Below, one piece after another: positions 33,941 to 41,839 of a stretch of 64,000 bases of DNA (its first letter is position 1; each line of letters opens with the position of its first letter). This DNA comes from Allobogoriella alba (lineage in GTDB: Bacteria > Actinomycetota > Actinomycetes > Actinomycetales > Actinomycetaceae), in the NCBI RefSeq assembly GCF_042665525.1, contig NZ_JBHTCQ010000001.1, positions 1,612,001-1,676,000 on the forward strand, read 5' to 3'. The notes beneath the pieces are model-generated. The model was not told the DNA's origin. It saw only the letters and a list, made by a program, of their open reading frames with translations, and did no database searches. The translations under genes and the position numbers were made by a program.

Positions 33941-34477
33941 ATGCGCACACTCATCGAGTCGACGTTCCTCAGCCTCGACGGCATGGTCTCCAACCCCGAG
34001 GCCTGGTCCATGCCCTACTGGAACGAGGAGCACCAGTCCTACAGCCAGCGCCTCCTCGAGCCCGCCGAAGGGCTGGTGCTCGGCCGCGAGACGTACGAGG
34101 GCTTCGCCGAGACGTGGCCGACCATGTCCGGCGACCCCTACACGGACAAGATGAACGCGCTGCCGAAGTACGTGGCCTCCCGGACGCTCACCGAGGCCAC
34201 GTGGAACGCGCAGATCCTCCAGGGCGACGCCGTCGAGGCGGTCGCGGCGCTCAAGCAGGAGGGGGACGGCACGCTGCTGAAGTTCGGGACCGGACCCTTC
34301 AGCTACGACCTGCTCGCTGCCGGCCTGCTGGACGAGCTGCACCTCTGGTACTTCCCGGTGCTGTCCGGAGTGGGGGAGCACCTTGCGCCGATCGGCGAGA
34401 TCACCCATCTCGAGCTGGCCGACACGGTGCGGTTCGACTCCGGGATCGTGGTGCTCGTCCTGCGCCCGAAGGCCTGA
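33941..34477 (+). CDS. dihydrofolate reductase family protein
   Basis: A 178-residue RibD_C/DHFR-like reductase. Motifs are MRTLIESTFLSLDGMVSNPEAW, EGLVLGRETYEGFAETWP, MNALPKYVASRTL and ELHLWYFPVLSGVGEHLAP. It belongs to the branch often found beside regulators in actinobacteria. It is only distantly like the protein at 26656. The start is ATG at 33941. Control by the upstream AraC protein is inferred. Confidence 0.8.
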   Translation: MRTLIESTFLSLDGMVSNPEAWSMPYWNEEHQSYSQRLLEPAEGLVLGRETYEGFAETWPTMSGDPYTDKMNALPKYVASRTLTEATWNAQILQGDAVEAVAALKQEGDGTLLKFGTGPFSYDLLAAGLLDELHLWYFPVLSGVGEHLAPIGEITHLELADTVRFDSGIVVLVLRPKA

Positions 34478-34488
34478 CCGCCGGGACG

Positions 34489-35373
34489 TCACCGGATCGC
34501 GTGCGCCGCCTTCCGCACCCGGGCGACGGCGTCCGCCAGGCCCTCCAGAGCCCGGTCGGCGGTCCGCTCGGCGGCTGCGGCGATCCCGTCGTACGGCGCC
34601 CGGGATCCGTCCCCGCCCCGCACCGATCCGGCGACGTCGCGCGCGTGGGCGGCGAGCAGGACGGCGTCCCGGTGCGTGCCGAGCACGCTCTGCAGGCCCG
34701 ATGCCGCCTTACCGAGCCGTCGGACCCGCTTGCCGAGGATCCTCACCGGTGGACGGCTGAGGGCCTCGGCGGTGTGCCGCAGGCGGCGGGCCGCCTTCCG
34801 GGCCACATGGGCACCCTCCAGGTCCGCGGCGGGATCGAGGTCTGCCGACCGGCGGAGCAGGCGGTCCGTCTCCTTGCGCACCGCACGTCGTGCCACCGTT
34901 CTGGCGGGCTTCCCGGCGGCGGCGATCAGCGGCGGCTCCTCGGCCCAGCGCCGCAGCTCCGCCCACAGCTGTGCAGCGTCGTCCGACGCGCACCACCTGA
35001 CCAGCCGTGCGTGCGCGTCCGCGTGCGCAATCTCCAGGTCGCCCACAAGACGACGGCGCACGTCACCCGGCGCCTCGACCTCCGTGACGAGGTCGGCCGC
35101 CTGGTGCGCCCGGACCTCGAGGTCGCGGACCTCGCCGAGGCGCGCGCCGAGCTCGGCGAGTCCCTCGCGGAGCCGGGTCCGGGCCTGCGGATCGAGGAGG
35201 GAGCGGTGCACCGAGAGCGCCGTCCGGAGACGCCGGACGACCGTGCGCAGGTGGTGCACGGCGTCGTCCCGGTCCGCCCGTGCGGCAGGGAGGCCGGACT
35301 GGAGCTGGCGCACGAGCTCTCGCACCAGCGTGGTGAGCATCGCGCCGGCGGACGGGTGCTGGCCGGAGCCCAT
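34489..35373 (-). CDS. CHAD domain protein
   Basis: A 294-residue helical protein of the CHAD family, which binds inorganic polyphosphate through conserved basic and His residues. The hallmark DAVHHLRTVVRRLRTALSVHRSLLD occurs near the N-terminus, and a second set AHVARKAARRLRHTAEALSR further on, both rich in His and Arg. No CYTH/thiamine-triphosphatase domain is fused. An in-frame GTG at 35400 is an alternative start. The upstream neighbour is 73 bases away in the same direction. Confidence 0.85.
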   Translation of the reverse strand: MGSGQHPSAGAMLTTLVRELVRQLQSGLPAARADRDDAVHHLRTVVRRLRTALSVHRSLLDPQARTRLREGLAELGARLGEVRDLEVRAHQAADLVTEVEAPGDVRRRLVGDLEIAHADAHARLVRWCASDDAAQLWAELRRWAEEPPLIAAAGKPARTVARRAVRKETDRLLRRSADLDPAADLEGAHVARKAARRLRHTAEALSRPPVRILGKRVRRLGKAASGLQSVLGTHRDAVLLAAHARDVAGSVRGGDGSRAPYDGIAAAAERTADRALEGLADAVARVRKAAHAIR

Positions 35374-35445
35374 GGTGCCTGCCGACTCTAGTCCGGCCAC
35401 GCGGTTGCCTGGGCGAGCCCGGGCCGCCCTCGACCGGCGCTGCCC

Positions 35446-36486
35446 CTATCGGGCCGACGGCCCGTGTGGACCTGTCTGGCCGGGCGGGGAGTAGCCGTCC
35501 GGCGAGGGGTAGCCGTCCGGCGGGGGCCCGTACGGCTGCGAGCCGTATGGCGGCGAACCGGACGGCTGCGGCTGCCCGGGCGGCGGGTACTGACCCGCCA
35601 CCGCTCCCGGCGGCGGGTACTGCCCTGCGGACCACTGCGCGTATTGCGGTCCCGCGGGCCCGTGGGCCGTGCGCCCACCCAGGCGGCGGCGGAGCACGAG
35701 ACCCACGGCGAGGCCTGCGAGGGCTCCCGCCACGGGGAACGGCACCCCCAGGGCGAGTGCCGTGTTCGCGAGCGCCCACCCGGGTAGCCACTCGGCGACG
35801 TTGAGCGCGAGCAGCGGGAGGAACCCGGCCAGCAGGGTCACGGCGATCACCGGCCAGAGGTGCCAGGTTCCCCAGCGGGTGGCGACAACGCCGGCGCCGA
35901 CGAGCAGGGCGCCGGTCAGCAGCATCAGCATCGGGAGCGCAGGTGTCCTGATGTGTACGAAGGTCTCCTCGTACTGGACGTGGCCGAAGTGCAGCACGAG
36001 CGCCAGGCCCGCGCCGAGGGCCAGCAGGCCGGCGACCGGGAGTGCAGCGTTGCGCCGGGCGCCCTGGTCCCGCCACCGCGCGGCGATGCCACCGCCGACC
36101 ATGATGGTGCCGGTCACGAGCCATGTTCCGAGGGGAATCATGGCGGTCAGGCCATGACCCACCGAGCCACCGCCGAGGACCTCGGACAGGTGGCCCATGA
36201 TCTGGAACGCGACCGCGCCGAGCTCGGTCGGCACCAGGCTGAGGACGAGGACGACGACGCTGAGGGCGACCTGCACGGCACCCACGACGACGGCACCGAT
36301 CCAGGACAGGGCCACGCTCGCGCTCGCGAGCACGAGCAGGAGCGTCGCGAGCGCCAGCCACCAGTACCCGGCGGCTGGCAGGAAGGCCCGCGTCTGCATG
36401 AGGACGGTGTAGCCGCCGTGGGCGGCGAGCGGAGCCGCCACCACGACGGCGACCGCTGCGAGGACAAGGCTGAGTGCCCCTCTCAT
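35446..36486 (-). CDS. multi-pass membrane protein with Pro/Tyr/Gly-rich tail
   Basis: A 346-residue protein with about eight hydrophobic segments in residues 1-270, then a low-complexity cytoplasmic tail of about 70 residues (repeats of YPPPG, SPPYG, QPYGPPPDGY). Such tails are common in actinobacterial membrane proteins. I do not recognise a family or a function. It lies in the same direction as the CHAD gene downstream and is divergent from the nitrilase gene. Confidence 0.65.
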   Translation of the reverse strand: MRGALSLVLAAVAVVVAAPLAAHGGYTVLMQTRAFLPAAGYWWLALATLLLVLASASVALSWIGAVVVGAVQVALSVVVLVLSLVPTELGAVAFQIMGHLSEVLGGGSVGHGLTAMIPLGTWLVTGTIMVGGGIAARWRDQGARRNAALPVAGLLALGAGLALVLHFGHVQYEETFVHIRTPALPMLMLLTGALLVGAGVVATRWGTWHLWPVIAVTLLAGFLPLLALNVAEWLPGWALANTALALGVPFPVAGALAGLAVGLVLRRRLGGRTAHGPAGPQYAQWSAGQYPPPGAVAGQYPPPGQPQPSGSPPYGSQPYGPPPDGYPSPDGYSPPGQTGPHGPSAR

Positions 36487-36567
36487 GGTCGAAACCTAGC
36501 AGTGGCCGCCGGAACGGCGGTCCTGGGAACCTGCCGGCGGGTGCCGACTCGCCGTAGGGTCGGTGCC

Positions 36568-37356
36568 ATGCTCATGGCGGTGGCTCAGTTCGGCGCGACC
36601 ACGGACAAGGCGGCCAACCTGGCCGCGGTCGGCGACCTCGTCGCCCGGGCCGCCGAGCGCGGCGCGGGCCTGGTGCTGCTGCCCGAGTACGCGATGTCGT
36701 GGGATCCCCGGCCGACGCCCGAGGGGCTGCGGGCGGACGCCGAGCCGATCGACGGCCCGTTCGTCACGGCTCTCGGCCAGCTGGCAGTCCGGTACGGGAT
36801 CACCGTGGTCGCCGGCATGACGGAGGAGACCGGTGCGCGGCCCGCCAACACGGTGGTCGCTGTCGGGCCGGACGGTGTGCCGCAGGGGCGCTACCGGAAG
36901 GTCCATCTCTATGACGCGTTCGGCGACCGGGAGTCGGACCGGCTGCAGGCCGCACCGCCGGAGGCGCTGGTGCTCCCGCTCGGCGGTCTCGGCGTGGGCG
37001 TGATGACCTGCTACGACCTGCGCTTCCCGGAGATGGCGCGGTTCCTGGTCGACGCGGGCGCGGACGTGCTGCTCGTGCCCGCGGCGTGGATGGCGGGCCC
37101 GGGCAAGGCCATGCACTGGCAGGTCCTCGCCCGGGCGCGCGCCGTCGAGAACACCGCGTACGTGCTTGCGGCCGGCCAGTGCGGTCAGTACCGGACCGGC
37201 CGCTCGCTGGCCGTCGGTCCCGCGGCCGAGGTGCTCGCCGAGCTCGGTGACGAGCCCGGCGTGGCCGTGGTGGACATCGACCCGGAGACCGTCGTCAAGG
37301 TCCGCGAGCGCAACCCCTCGCTGACGAACCGGCGATTCGGCGTCGTCCCGCGCTGA
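36568..37356 (+). CDS. carbon-nitrogen hydrolase (nitrilase superfamily)
   Basis: A 262-residue hydrolase. The catalytic triad is visible: Glu40 (VLLPEYAMS), Lys111 (GRYRKVHLYD) and Cys148 (GVMTCYDLRFPE). The C-terminal RARAVENTAYVLAAGQCG is also typical. The closest well-known groups are omega-amidase/Nit2 and related deaminated-glutathione amidases, but the exact substrate is open. The ATG at 36568 is a single-gene start. Confidence 0.88.
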   Translation: MLMAVAQFGATTDKAANLAAVGDLVARAAERGAGLVLLPEYAMSWDPRPTPEGLRADAEPIDGPFVTALGQLAVRYGITVVAGMTEETGARPANTVVAVGPDGVPQGRYRKVHLYDAFGDRESDRLQAAPPEALVLPLGGLGVGVMTCYDLRFPEMARFLVDAGADVLLVPAAWMAGPGKAMHWQVLARARAVENTAYVLAAGQCGQYRTGRSLAVGPAAEVLAELGDEPGVAVVDIDPETVVKVRERNPSLTNRRFGVVPR

Positions 37357-37432
37357 CCCGACGCGCCTCGTCCGACGTGCGGGCGGCCGGTGCGCAGACT
37401 CGACGGACGGCTGTTCCCGGGGGGAGACGGGG

Positions 37433-37747
37433 TCAGGCGGTCTCGGGATCCTCCGGTGCGGCCGCGGGGTCCTCCTGCGGCTTGAGGCTGAAGCCGATGC
37501 CGTCCGCGGTCTGGCCGGCGTCGAGGGTGTGGCGGGAGAGGATCGGGGAGGTGTCTGCCGAGACGAAGACCTTGGCCTCGTCGGTCTCGATGACCTCGTC
37601 GTTCTCCTCGGGCTCGGTCACCAGACTCATCTCGAGCTGACTCTGGTCGGCCGTCAGCGCGATGCGCACACCGCCCGAGTCGGGCAGGTTGGCCTCGCTG
37701 GTCAGGCCCTTCACGGCGGCCTGGGCGTTGTCGGTGAGGGTGAGCAT
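37433..37747 (-). CDS. HesB/IscA-like protein without cysteines
   Basis: A 104-residue protein with the A-type Fe-S carrier fold (LTLTDNAQAAVKGL, GGVRIALT, LEMSLVTEPEENDEV, KVFVS). It has not one cysteine; the three ligands of true IscA/ErpA are missing. It therefore cannot bind a cluster in the usual way. The last ~15 residues are a Pro/Ala/Glu tail. AGGAAG sits before the ATG at 37747. Such Cys-free relatives are known in actinobacteria; their role is unknown. Confidence 0.75.
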   Translation of the reverse strand: MLTLTDNAQAAVKGLTSEANLPDSGGVRIALTADQSQLEMSLVTEPEENDEVIETDEAKVFVSADTSPILSRHTLDAGQTADGIGFSLKPQEDPAAAPEDPETA

Positions 37748-38165
37748 GTCACTTCCTGTCGTCGGTGCGGTGCTTGCCGGCTCCTCGGGCCGGTCGACGC
37801 CTACGCCCACTCATCGGCAGTACGCACGCGCCTCGGACATCACCACCGTTGTACGCCGTGGCCCGCACGTGCAACCCCAACCCGCCGTCGCGGGCGCCGT
37901 CCGGCGGCCCGTCGTGCACGACCGGGCAGGACGGTGATCTGCGCCCTCGCCCCGATCGGCCGCTCCGGCGGGGCTCCGCGCAAGGCCACGCCATGTGTCG
38001 GCAGTCTCACCATGTGATCACGATGTTGTAACGATCGGTCTCCGGATTCGGGTCCGTTCGTCGGCGCGGCCTATCGTTCCGTTCACATTCCCGCGATCGG
38101 GAGGGGTGCGCGTGCGCTCAGCGAGGCGCAGCGCGGAGCACTCTGCTCACTCATCAGGAGGAACA
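37748..38165 (+). promoter_or_regulatory. leader and promoter region of the peptide importer locus
   Basis: 418 bases without a supported gene. The right half turns less GC-rich (around 38000-38060: CACCATGTGATCACGATG, TTGTAACGATCG) and should hold the promoter. The last bases carry AGGAGG (38156-38161), the ribosome-binding site for the TTG start at 38166. No riboswitch is recognisable. Confidence 0.45.
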
Positions 38166-39785
38166 TTGAAGTCCAGGCGTATGGCGGGCATTGCTGCGTC
38201 CGCACTGGCTGGCTCGCTGGTTCTCGCCGCGTGCGGCGGGGGCTCGGGCGGCGGAGGCGACGAAGGCGGCGGTGGCGAGGCCATCATCACCGTGAACACC
38301 ACCGAGCCGCAGCACCCACTCGTCCCGACGAACACGAACGAGACCGGCGGCGGCAAGGTGCTCGACCAGCTCTTCGACGGACTCGTGTCCTACGACACCA
38401 ACGGCGAGCCGTACAACCAGGTCGCCGAGTCCATCGAGACCGAGGACAACCAGACCTACACCATCACGATCAAGGAGGGCTGGACGTTCCACGACGGCTC
38501 GCCCGTGACCGCCTCGAGCTTCGTCGACGCGTGGAACTACGGCGCACTGCTGTCCAACGAGCAGGCGAGCAGCTACTTCTTCGAGAGCATCGAGGGCTTC
38601 TCGTACGACGAGGACAGCGAGCTCACCGGCCTCGAGGTCGTGGACGACCACACCTTCACGGTCACCCTCAAGCAGCCGGAGTCCGACTTCCCGGTCCGCC
38701 TGGGCTACTCGGCGTTCTACCCGCTGCCGGAGAGCGCGTTCGAGGACATGGAGGCCTTCGGCGAGAACCCGATCGGCAACGGGCCGTACATGATGGACGG
38801 CGAGGGCGCCTGGGAGCACAACACCAGGATCCGGCTGGTGACCAACCCGGAGTACGCCGGTGACCGCGTGCCGCAGAACGACGGCATCGAGTTCCTCATG
38901 TACGACAACGAGGACGCGCAGTACAACGACCTGCTGGGCGGCAACATCGACATCGTCGACAACCTGCCGGCGTCCTCCTTCGAGAGCTACGAGGCAGACC
39001 TCGGTGACCGCGCCACCAACCAGCCGAGCGCGCTGACCCAGGTCATCAACGTCCCCGAGTACCTCCCGCAGTTCTCCGGCGAGGCCGGTCTGCTGCGGCG
39101 CCAGGCCATCTCGATGGCGTTCGACCGCGAGCAGATCACCGAGACCCTGTTCAACGGCACCCGGACGCCGGCGTCGGACTTCACCTCGCCCGTCATCGAC
39201 GGCTGGACGGAGGACGTCCCGGGCAACGAGGTGCTCGAGTACGACCCGGACCGGGCCGCTGAGCTGTGGGCCGAGGCCGAGGCCATCGAGCCGTGGGGCG
39301 ACGAGCCGCTCTACATCGCGACCAACACCGACAGCGACCACCAGCCGTGGGTCGAGGCCGTGTGCAACCAGATCATCGAGAACCTCGAGATCGGGTGCGA
39401 GATGGACGGCTACGCCACCTTCCAGGAGTTCACCGACGCGCGGGACGCCGAGGAGATCCGCGGCATCTTCCGCGGCGGCTGGCAGGCCGACTACCCGGCG
39501 CTGAACAACTTCCTGGCGCCGATCTACTTCACCAACGCCGGATCCAATGACGCCGGATACTCCAGCGAGGAGTTCGACTCGCTGGTCACCGAGGCCAACG
39601 GCGCGGAGACCATCGAGGAGGCGAACGAGATCCTGCTCGAGGCCCAGGGGGTCCTCTTCCGGGACCTGCCGGGCATCCCGCTGTGGTACCAGAACGTCGT
39701 CGGCGGCCACTCCGAGCGGGTGGAGAACGTCGAGTTCGACTGGAAGAGCGTCCCGGTGCTCTACCAGGTGACCGTCGTCGAGTGA
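38166..39785 (+). CDS. peptide/solute-binding lipoprotein 1 of ABC importer (SBP family 5)
   Basis: A 539-residue extracytoplasmic binding protein of the OppA/DppA family. The TTG start at 38166 is set by AGGAGG four bases upstream; the ATG at 38181 would lie 19 bases from it. The signal peptide ends in lipobox LAAC (Cys23), then a Gly-rich linker. Family traits are VLDQLFDGLVSYD, YTITIKEGWTFHDGSPVTASSFVDAWNY, NPIGNGPYMMDG and the closing FRDLPGIPLWYQNVVGG. The motif set resembles oligopeptide-type binders; the ligand is not determined. Confidence 0.88.
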   Translation: MKSRRMAGIAASALAGSLVLAACGGGSGGGGDEGGGGEAIITVNTTEPQHPLVPTNTNETGGGKVLDQLFDGLVSYDTNGEPYNQVAESIETEDNQTYTITIKEGWTFHDGSPVTASSFVDAWNYGALLSNEQASSYFFESIEGFSYDEDSELTGLEVVDDHTFTVTLKQPESDFPVRLGYSAFYPLPESAFEDMEAFGENPIGNGPYMMDGEGAWEHNTRIRLVTNPEYAGDRVPQNDGIEFLMYDNEDAQYNDLLGGNIDIVDNLPASSFESYEADLGDRATNQPSALTQVINVPEYLPQFSGEAGLLRRQAISMAFDREQITETLFNGTRTPASDFTSPVIDGWTEDVPGNEVLEYDPDRAAELWAEAEAIEPWGDEPLYIATNTDSDHQPWVEAVCNQIIENLEIGCEMDGYATFQEFTDARDAEEIRGIFRGGWQADYPALNNFLAPIYFTNAGSNDAGYSSEEFDSLVTEANGAETIEEANEILLEAQGVLFRDLPGIPLWYQNVVGGHSERVENVEFDWKSVPVLYQVTVVE

Positions 39786-39815
39786 TCACCACGTCGGCTC
39801 GCCGTCCCTGACGGC

Positions 39816-39847
39816 GGTGGGGCGGGGCCTGCGGGCCCCGCCCCACC
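39816..39847 (+). terminator. strong hairpin between SBP1 and permease B1
   Basis: A perfect 14-base stem (GGTGGGGCGGGGCC and its complement) with the loop TGCG. No T-tract follows and the next importer genes lie close behind, so it is probably a partial terminator or mRNA-stabilising structure that keeps binding-protein transcript in excess over permease transcript, as in many ABC operons. Confidence 0.65.
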
Positions 39848-39939
39848 CGTGTGCCGACCTCAGCCAGTTCATCTCACCCGCGCCGACGGCGTAGGGTGCG
39901 GCCCGTCCCGCGACTGCCCCAGACAAGGAGACCAGGCAC

Positions 39940-40866
39940 ATGCTCCGGTACATCGGGCGCAGGGTGCTGCAGATGATTCCCGTCTTCATCGGGGCCACGC
40001 TGCTCATCTACTTCATGGTGTTCGCCATGCCCGGCGACCCCATCTCGGCGCTGGGCGGCGAACGTGGGCTGCCCGAGGCGCTCGCGAACCGGCTCCGGGA
40101 GCGCTACAACCTCGACGAGCCGTTCCTCGTCCAGTACCTGCTTTACCTCAAGGGCATCCTCACCTTCGACTTCGGGGTCACGTTCTCCGGGCGCGAGGTC
40201 ATCGACGTCCTCGCCGAGGCGTTCCCGGTCACCGCCCGGCTGGCGGTGATGGCTCTGGCCTTCGAGGCGATCCTCGGGGTGGGGCTGGGTCTGCTCGCGG
40301 GCCTGCGCCGGGGTGGCATCTTCGACGGCACGGTGCTGGTCGTCAGCCTCTTCGTCATCGCGGTGCCGACGTTCGTCATCGGCATGACGCTGCAGATCTT
40401 CATCGGCGTCCAGCTGGGCTGGCTGCCTGTCACCGCCGGGACCGACCCGGACTTCATGAGCCTGCTCCTGCCGGCCATCGTGCTCGGCGCCGTCTCGCTC
40501 GCCTACGTCCTGCGGCTCACCCGCACCTCGGTCGCGGAGAACCGGAGCGCCGACTACGTCCGCACCGCGGCGGCCAAGGGCCTGAGCCGGTCGCGGGTGG
40601 TCAACGTCCACGTGCTGCGCAACTCCCTCATCCCGGTGGTGACGTTCCTCGGTGCCGACCTCGGCCAGCTCATGGGCGGCGCGATCGTCACCGAGGGCAT
40701 CTTCAACATCTCGGGCGTCGGCGGCACCCTGTTCGAGGCGATCTCGCTCGGCGAGCCGGCCACCGTCGTCTCGCTCACCACCGTCCTGGTGCTCGTCTTC
40801 ATCGTGGCCAACCTCGTCGTGGACCTGCTGTACGCCGCCCTGGACCCGAGGATCCGTTATGCCTGA
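39940..40866 (+). CDS. peptide ABC transporter permease B1 (DppB/OppB type)
   Basis: A 308-residue permease with six helices. N-terminal MLRYIGRRVLQMIPVFIGATLLIYFMVFAMPGDP is the OppB signature. The ATPase-docking EAA-like loop is NRSADYVRTAAAKGLSRSRVVNVHVLRNSLIPVVTFLGADLG. The C-terminus LLYAALDPRIRYA is typical. An AAGGAG site precedes the ATG at 39940. It overlaps the next gene by 8 bases. Confidence 0.9.
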   Translation: MLRYIGRRVLQMIPVFIGATLLIYFMVFAMPGDPISALGGERGLPEALANRLRERYNLDEPFLVQYLLYLKGILTFDFGVTFSGREVIDVLAEAFPVTARLAVMALAFEAILGVGLGLLAGLRRGGIFDGTVLVVSLFVIAVPTFVIGMTLQIFIGVQLGWLPVTAGTDPDFMSLLLPAIVLGAVSLAYVLRLTRTSVAENRSADYVRTAAAKGLSRSRVVNVHVLRNSLIPVVTFLGADLGQLMGGAIVTEGIFNISGVGGTLFEAISLGEPATVVSLTTVLVLVFIVANLVVDLLYAALDPRIRYA

Positions 40867-41839
40867 CACCACCGCGCCCGGAGGCCGCCGGGGCCCGGTC
40901 GCCGCCCGCCGCCACCAGGAGCACTTCTTCGCCGAGACGGACGAGACGGGCCTCGGAGCCGTCGACGCCGTCGACGACTCCGGTGCCCCGTCCTCGATGT
41001 GGTCGGAGGCGTGGCGCAAGCTCCGCCGTCGCCCGATCTTCTGGGTATCCGCGGTCATCATCGTGGTCGTGTGCGCGGTGGCGGCCTTCCCGCAGCTGTT
41101 CACCTCGATCGGTGCCCACGGCGGGTGCGACCTGGCGAACTCCCACGGCGCCCCGCGCGCGGGACATCCCTTCGGGTTCGACCGCCAGGGCTGCGACATC
41201 TACACGCGGACCATCTACGGCGCCCGCGCGTCGGTGACCGTCGGCGTGCTCGCGACCGCGGCCGTGGTCCTGGTCGGCTCGTTCGTGGGCGCGATCGCCG
41301 GGTACTTCGGCGGGTGGTTCGACACGATCCTCTCGCGCGTGACGGACATCTTCTTCGCCGTGCCGCTGGTGCTCGCCGCCATCGTCATCATGCAGGTCTT
41401 CACCGACCGCAACGCCCTCATGGTGGCGGTGGTGCTGGCCTCGTTCGGCTGGCCGAACATCGCCCGCATCACCCGTGGCGCCGTGCTGAGCGTGAAGAAC
41501 AACGACTTCATCACCGCGGCCAGGGCGCTCGGGTCCGGCCGCCTCGCCATCCTCGCCCGGCACGTCATGCCCAACGCGGCGGCCCCGATCATCGTCTACG
41601 CGACCGTCGCGCTGGGCGTGTTCATCGTCGCCGAGGCGACGCTGTCCTTCCTGGGCATCGGCCTGCCGACGTCGGTGGTCTCCTGGGGCGGCGACATCTC
41701 CAAGGCGCAGGACTCGATCCGCAGCAACGCGGAGATCCTGTTCTACCCGGCGGGCGGGCTCGCGGTGACGGTGCTCGGCTTCATGATGATGGGCGACGCC
41801 GTGCGGGACGCCCTCGACCCGAAGTTGCGTGAACGATGA
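40859..41839 (+). CDS. peptide ABC transporter permease C1 (DppC/OppC type)
   Basis: A 326-residue permease with an N-terminal cytoplasmic tail of about 55 residues, an OppC_N helix (WRKLRRRPIFWVSAVIIVVV) and five further helices. The docking loop NNDFITAARALGSGRLAILARHVMPNAAAPIIVYATVALG is intact, and FLGIGLPTSVVSWGGDI and the end GDAVRDALDPKLRER are typical. The ATG overlaps the B1 stop by 8 bases, and the stop overlaps the ATPase start by 4. Confidence 0.9.
   Translation: MPDTTAPGGRRGPVAARRHQEHFFAETDETGLGAVDAVDDSGAPSSMWSEAWRKLRRRPIFWVSAVIIVVVCAVAAFPQLFTSIGAHGGCDLANSHGAPRAGHPFGFDRQGCDIYTRTIYGARASVTVGVLATAAVVLVGSFVGAIAGYFGGWFDTILSRVTDIFFAVPLVLAAIVIMQVFTDRNALMVAVVLASFGWPNIARITRGAVLSVKNNDFITAARALGSGRLAILARHVMPNAAAPIIVYATVALGVFIVAEATLSFLGIGLPTSVVSWGGDISKAQDSIRSNAEILFYPAGGLAVTVLGFMMMGDAVRDALDPKLRER

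Noticed and set aside
37748..38165. Riboswitch or small RNA before the peptide importer
   Set aside because: No recognisable aptamer core or terminator-antiterminator pair could be seen; only promoter-like AT-rich patches and the ribosome-binding site.
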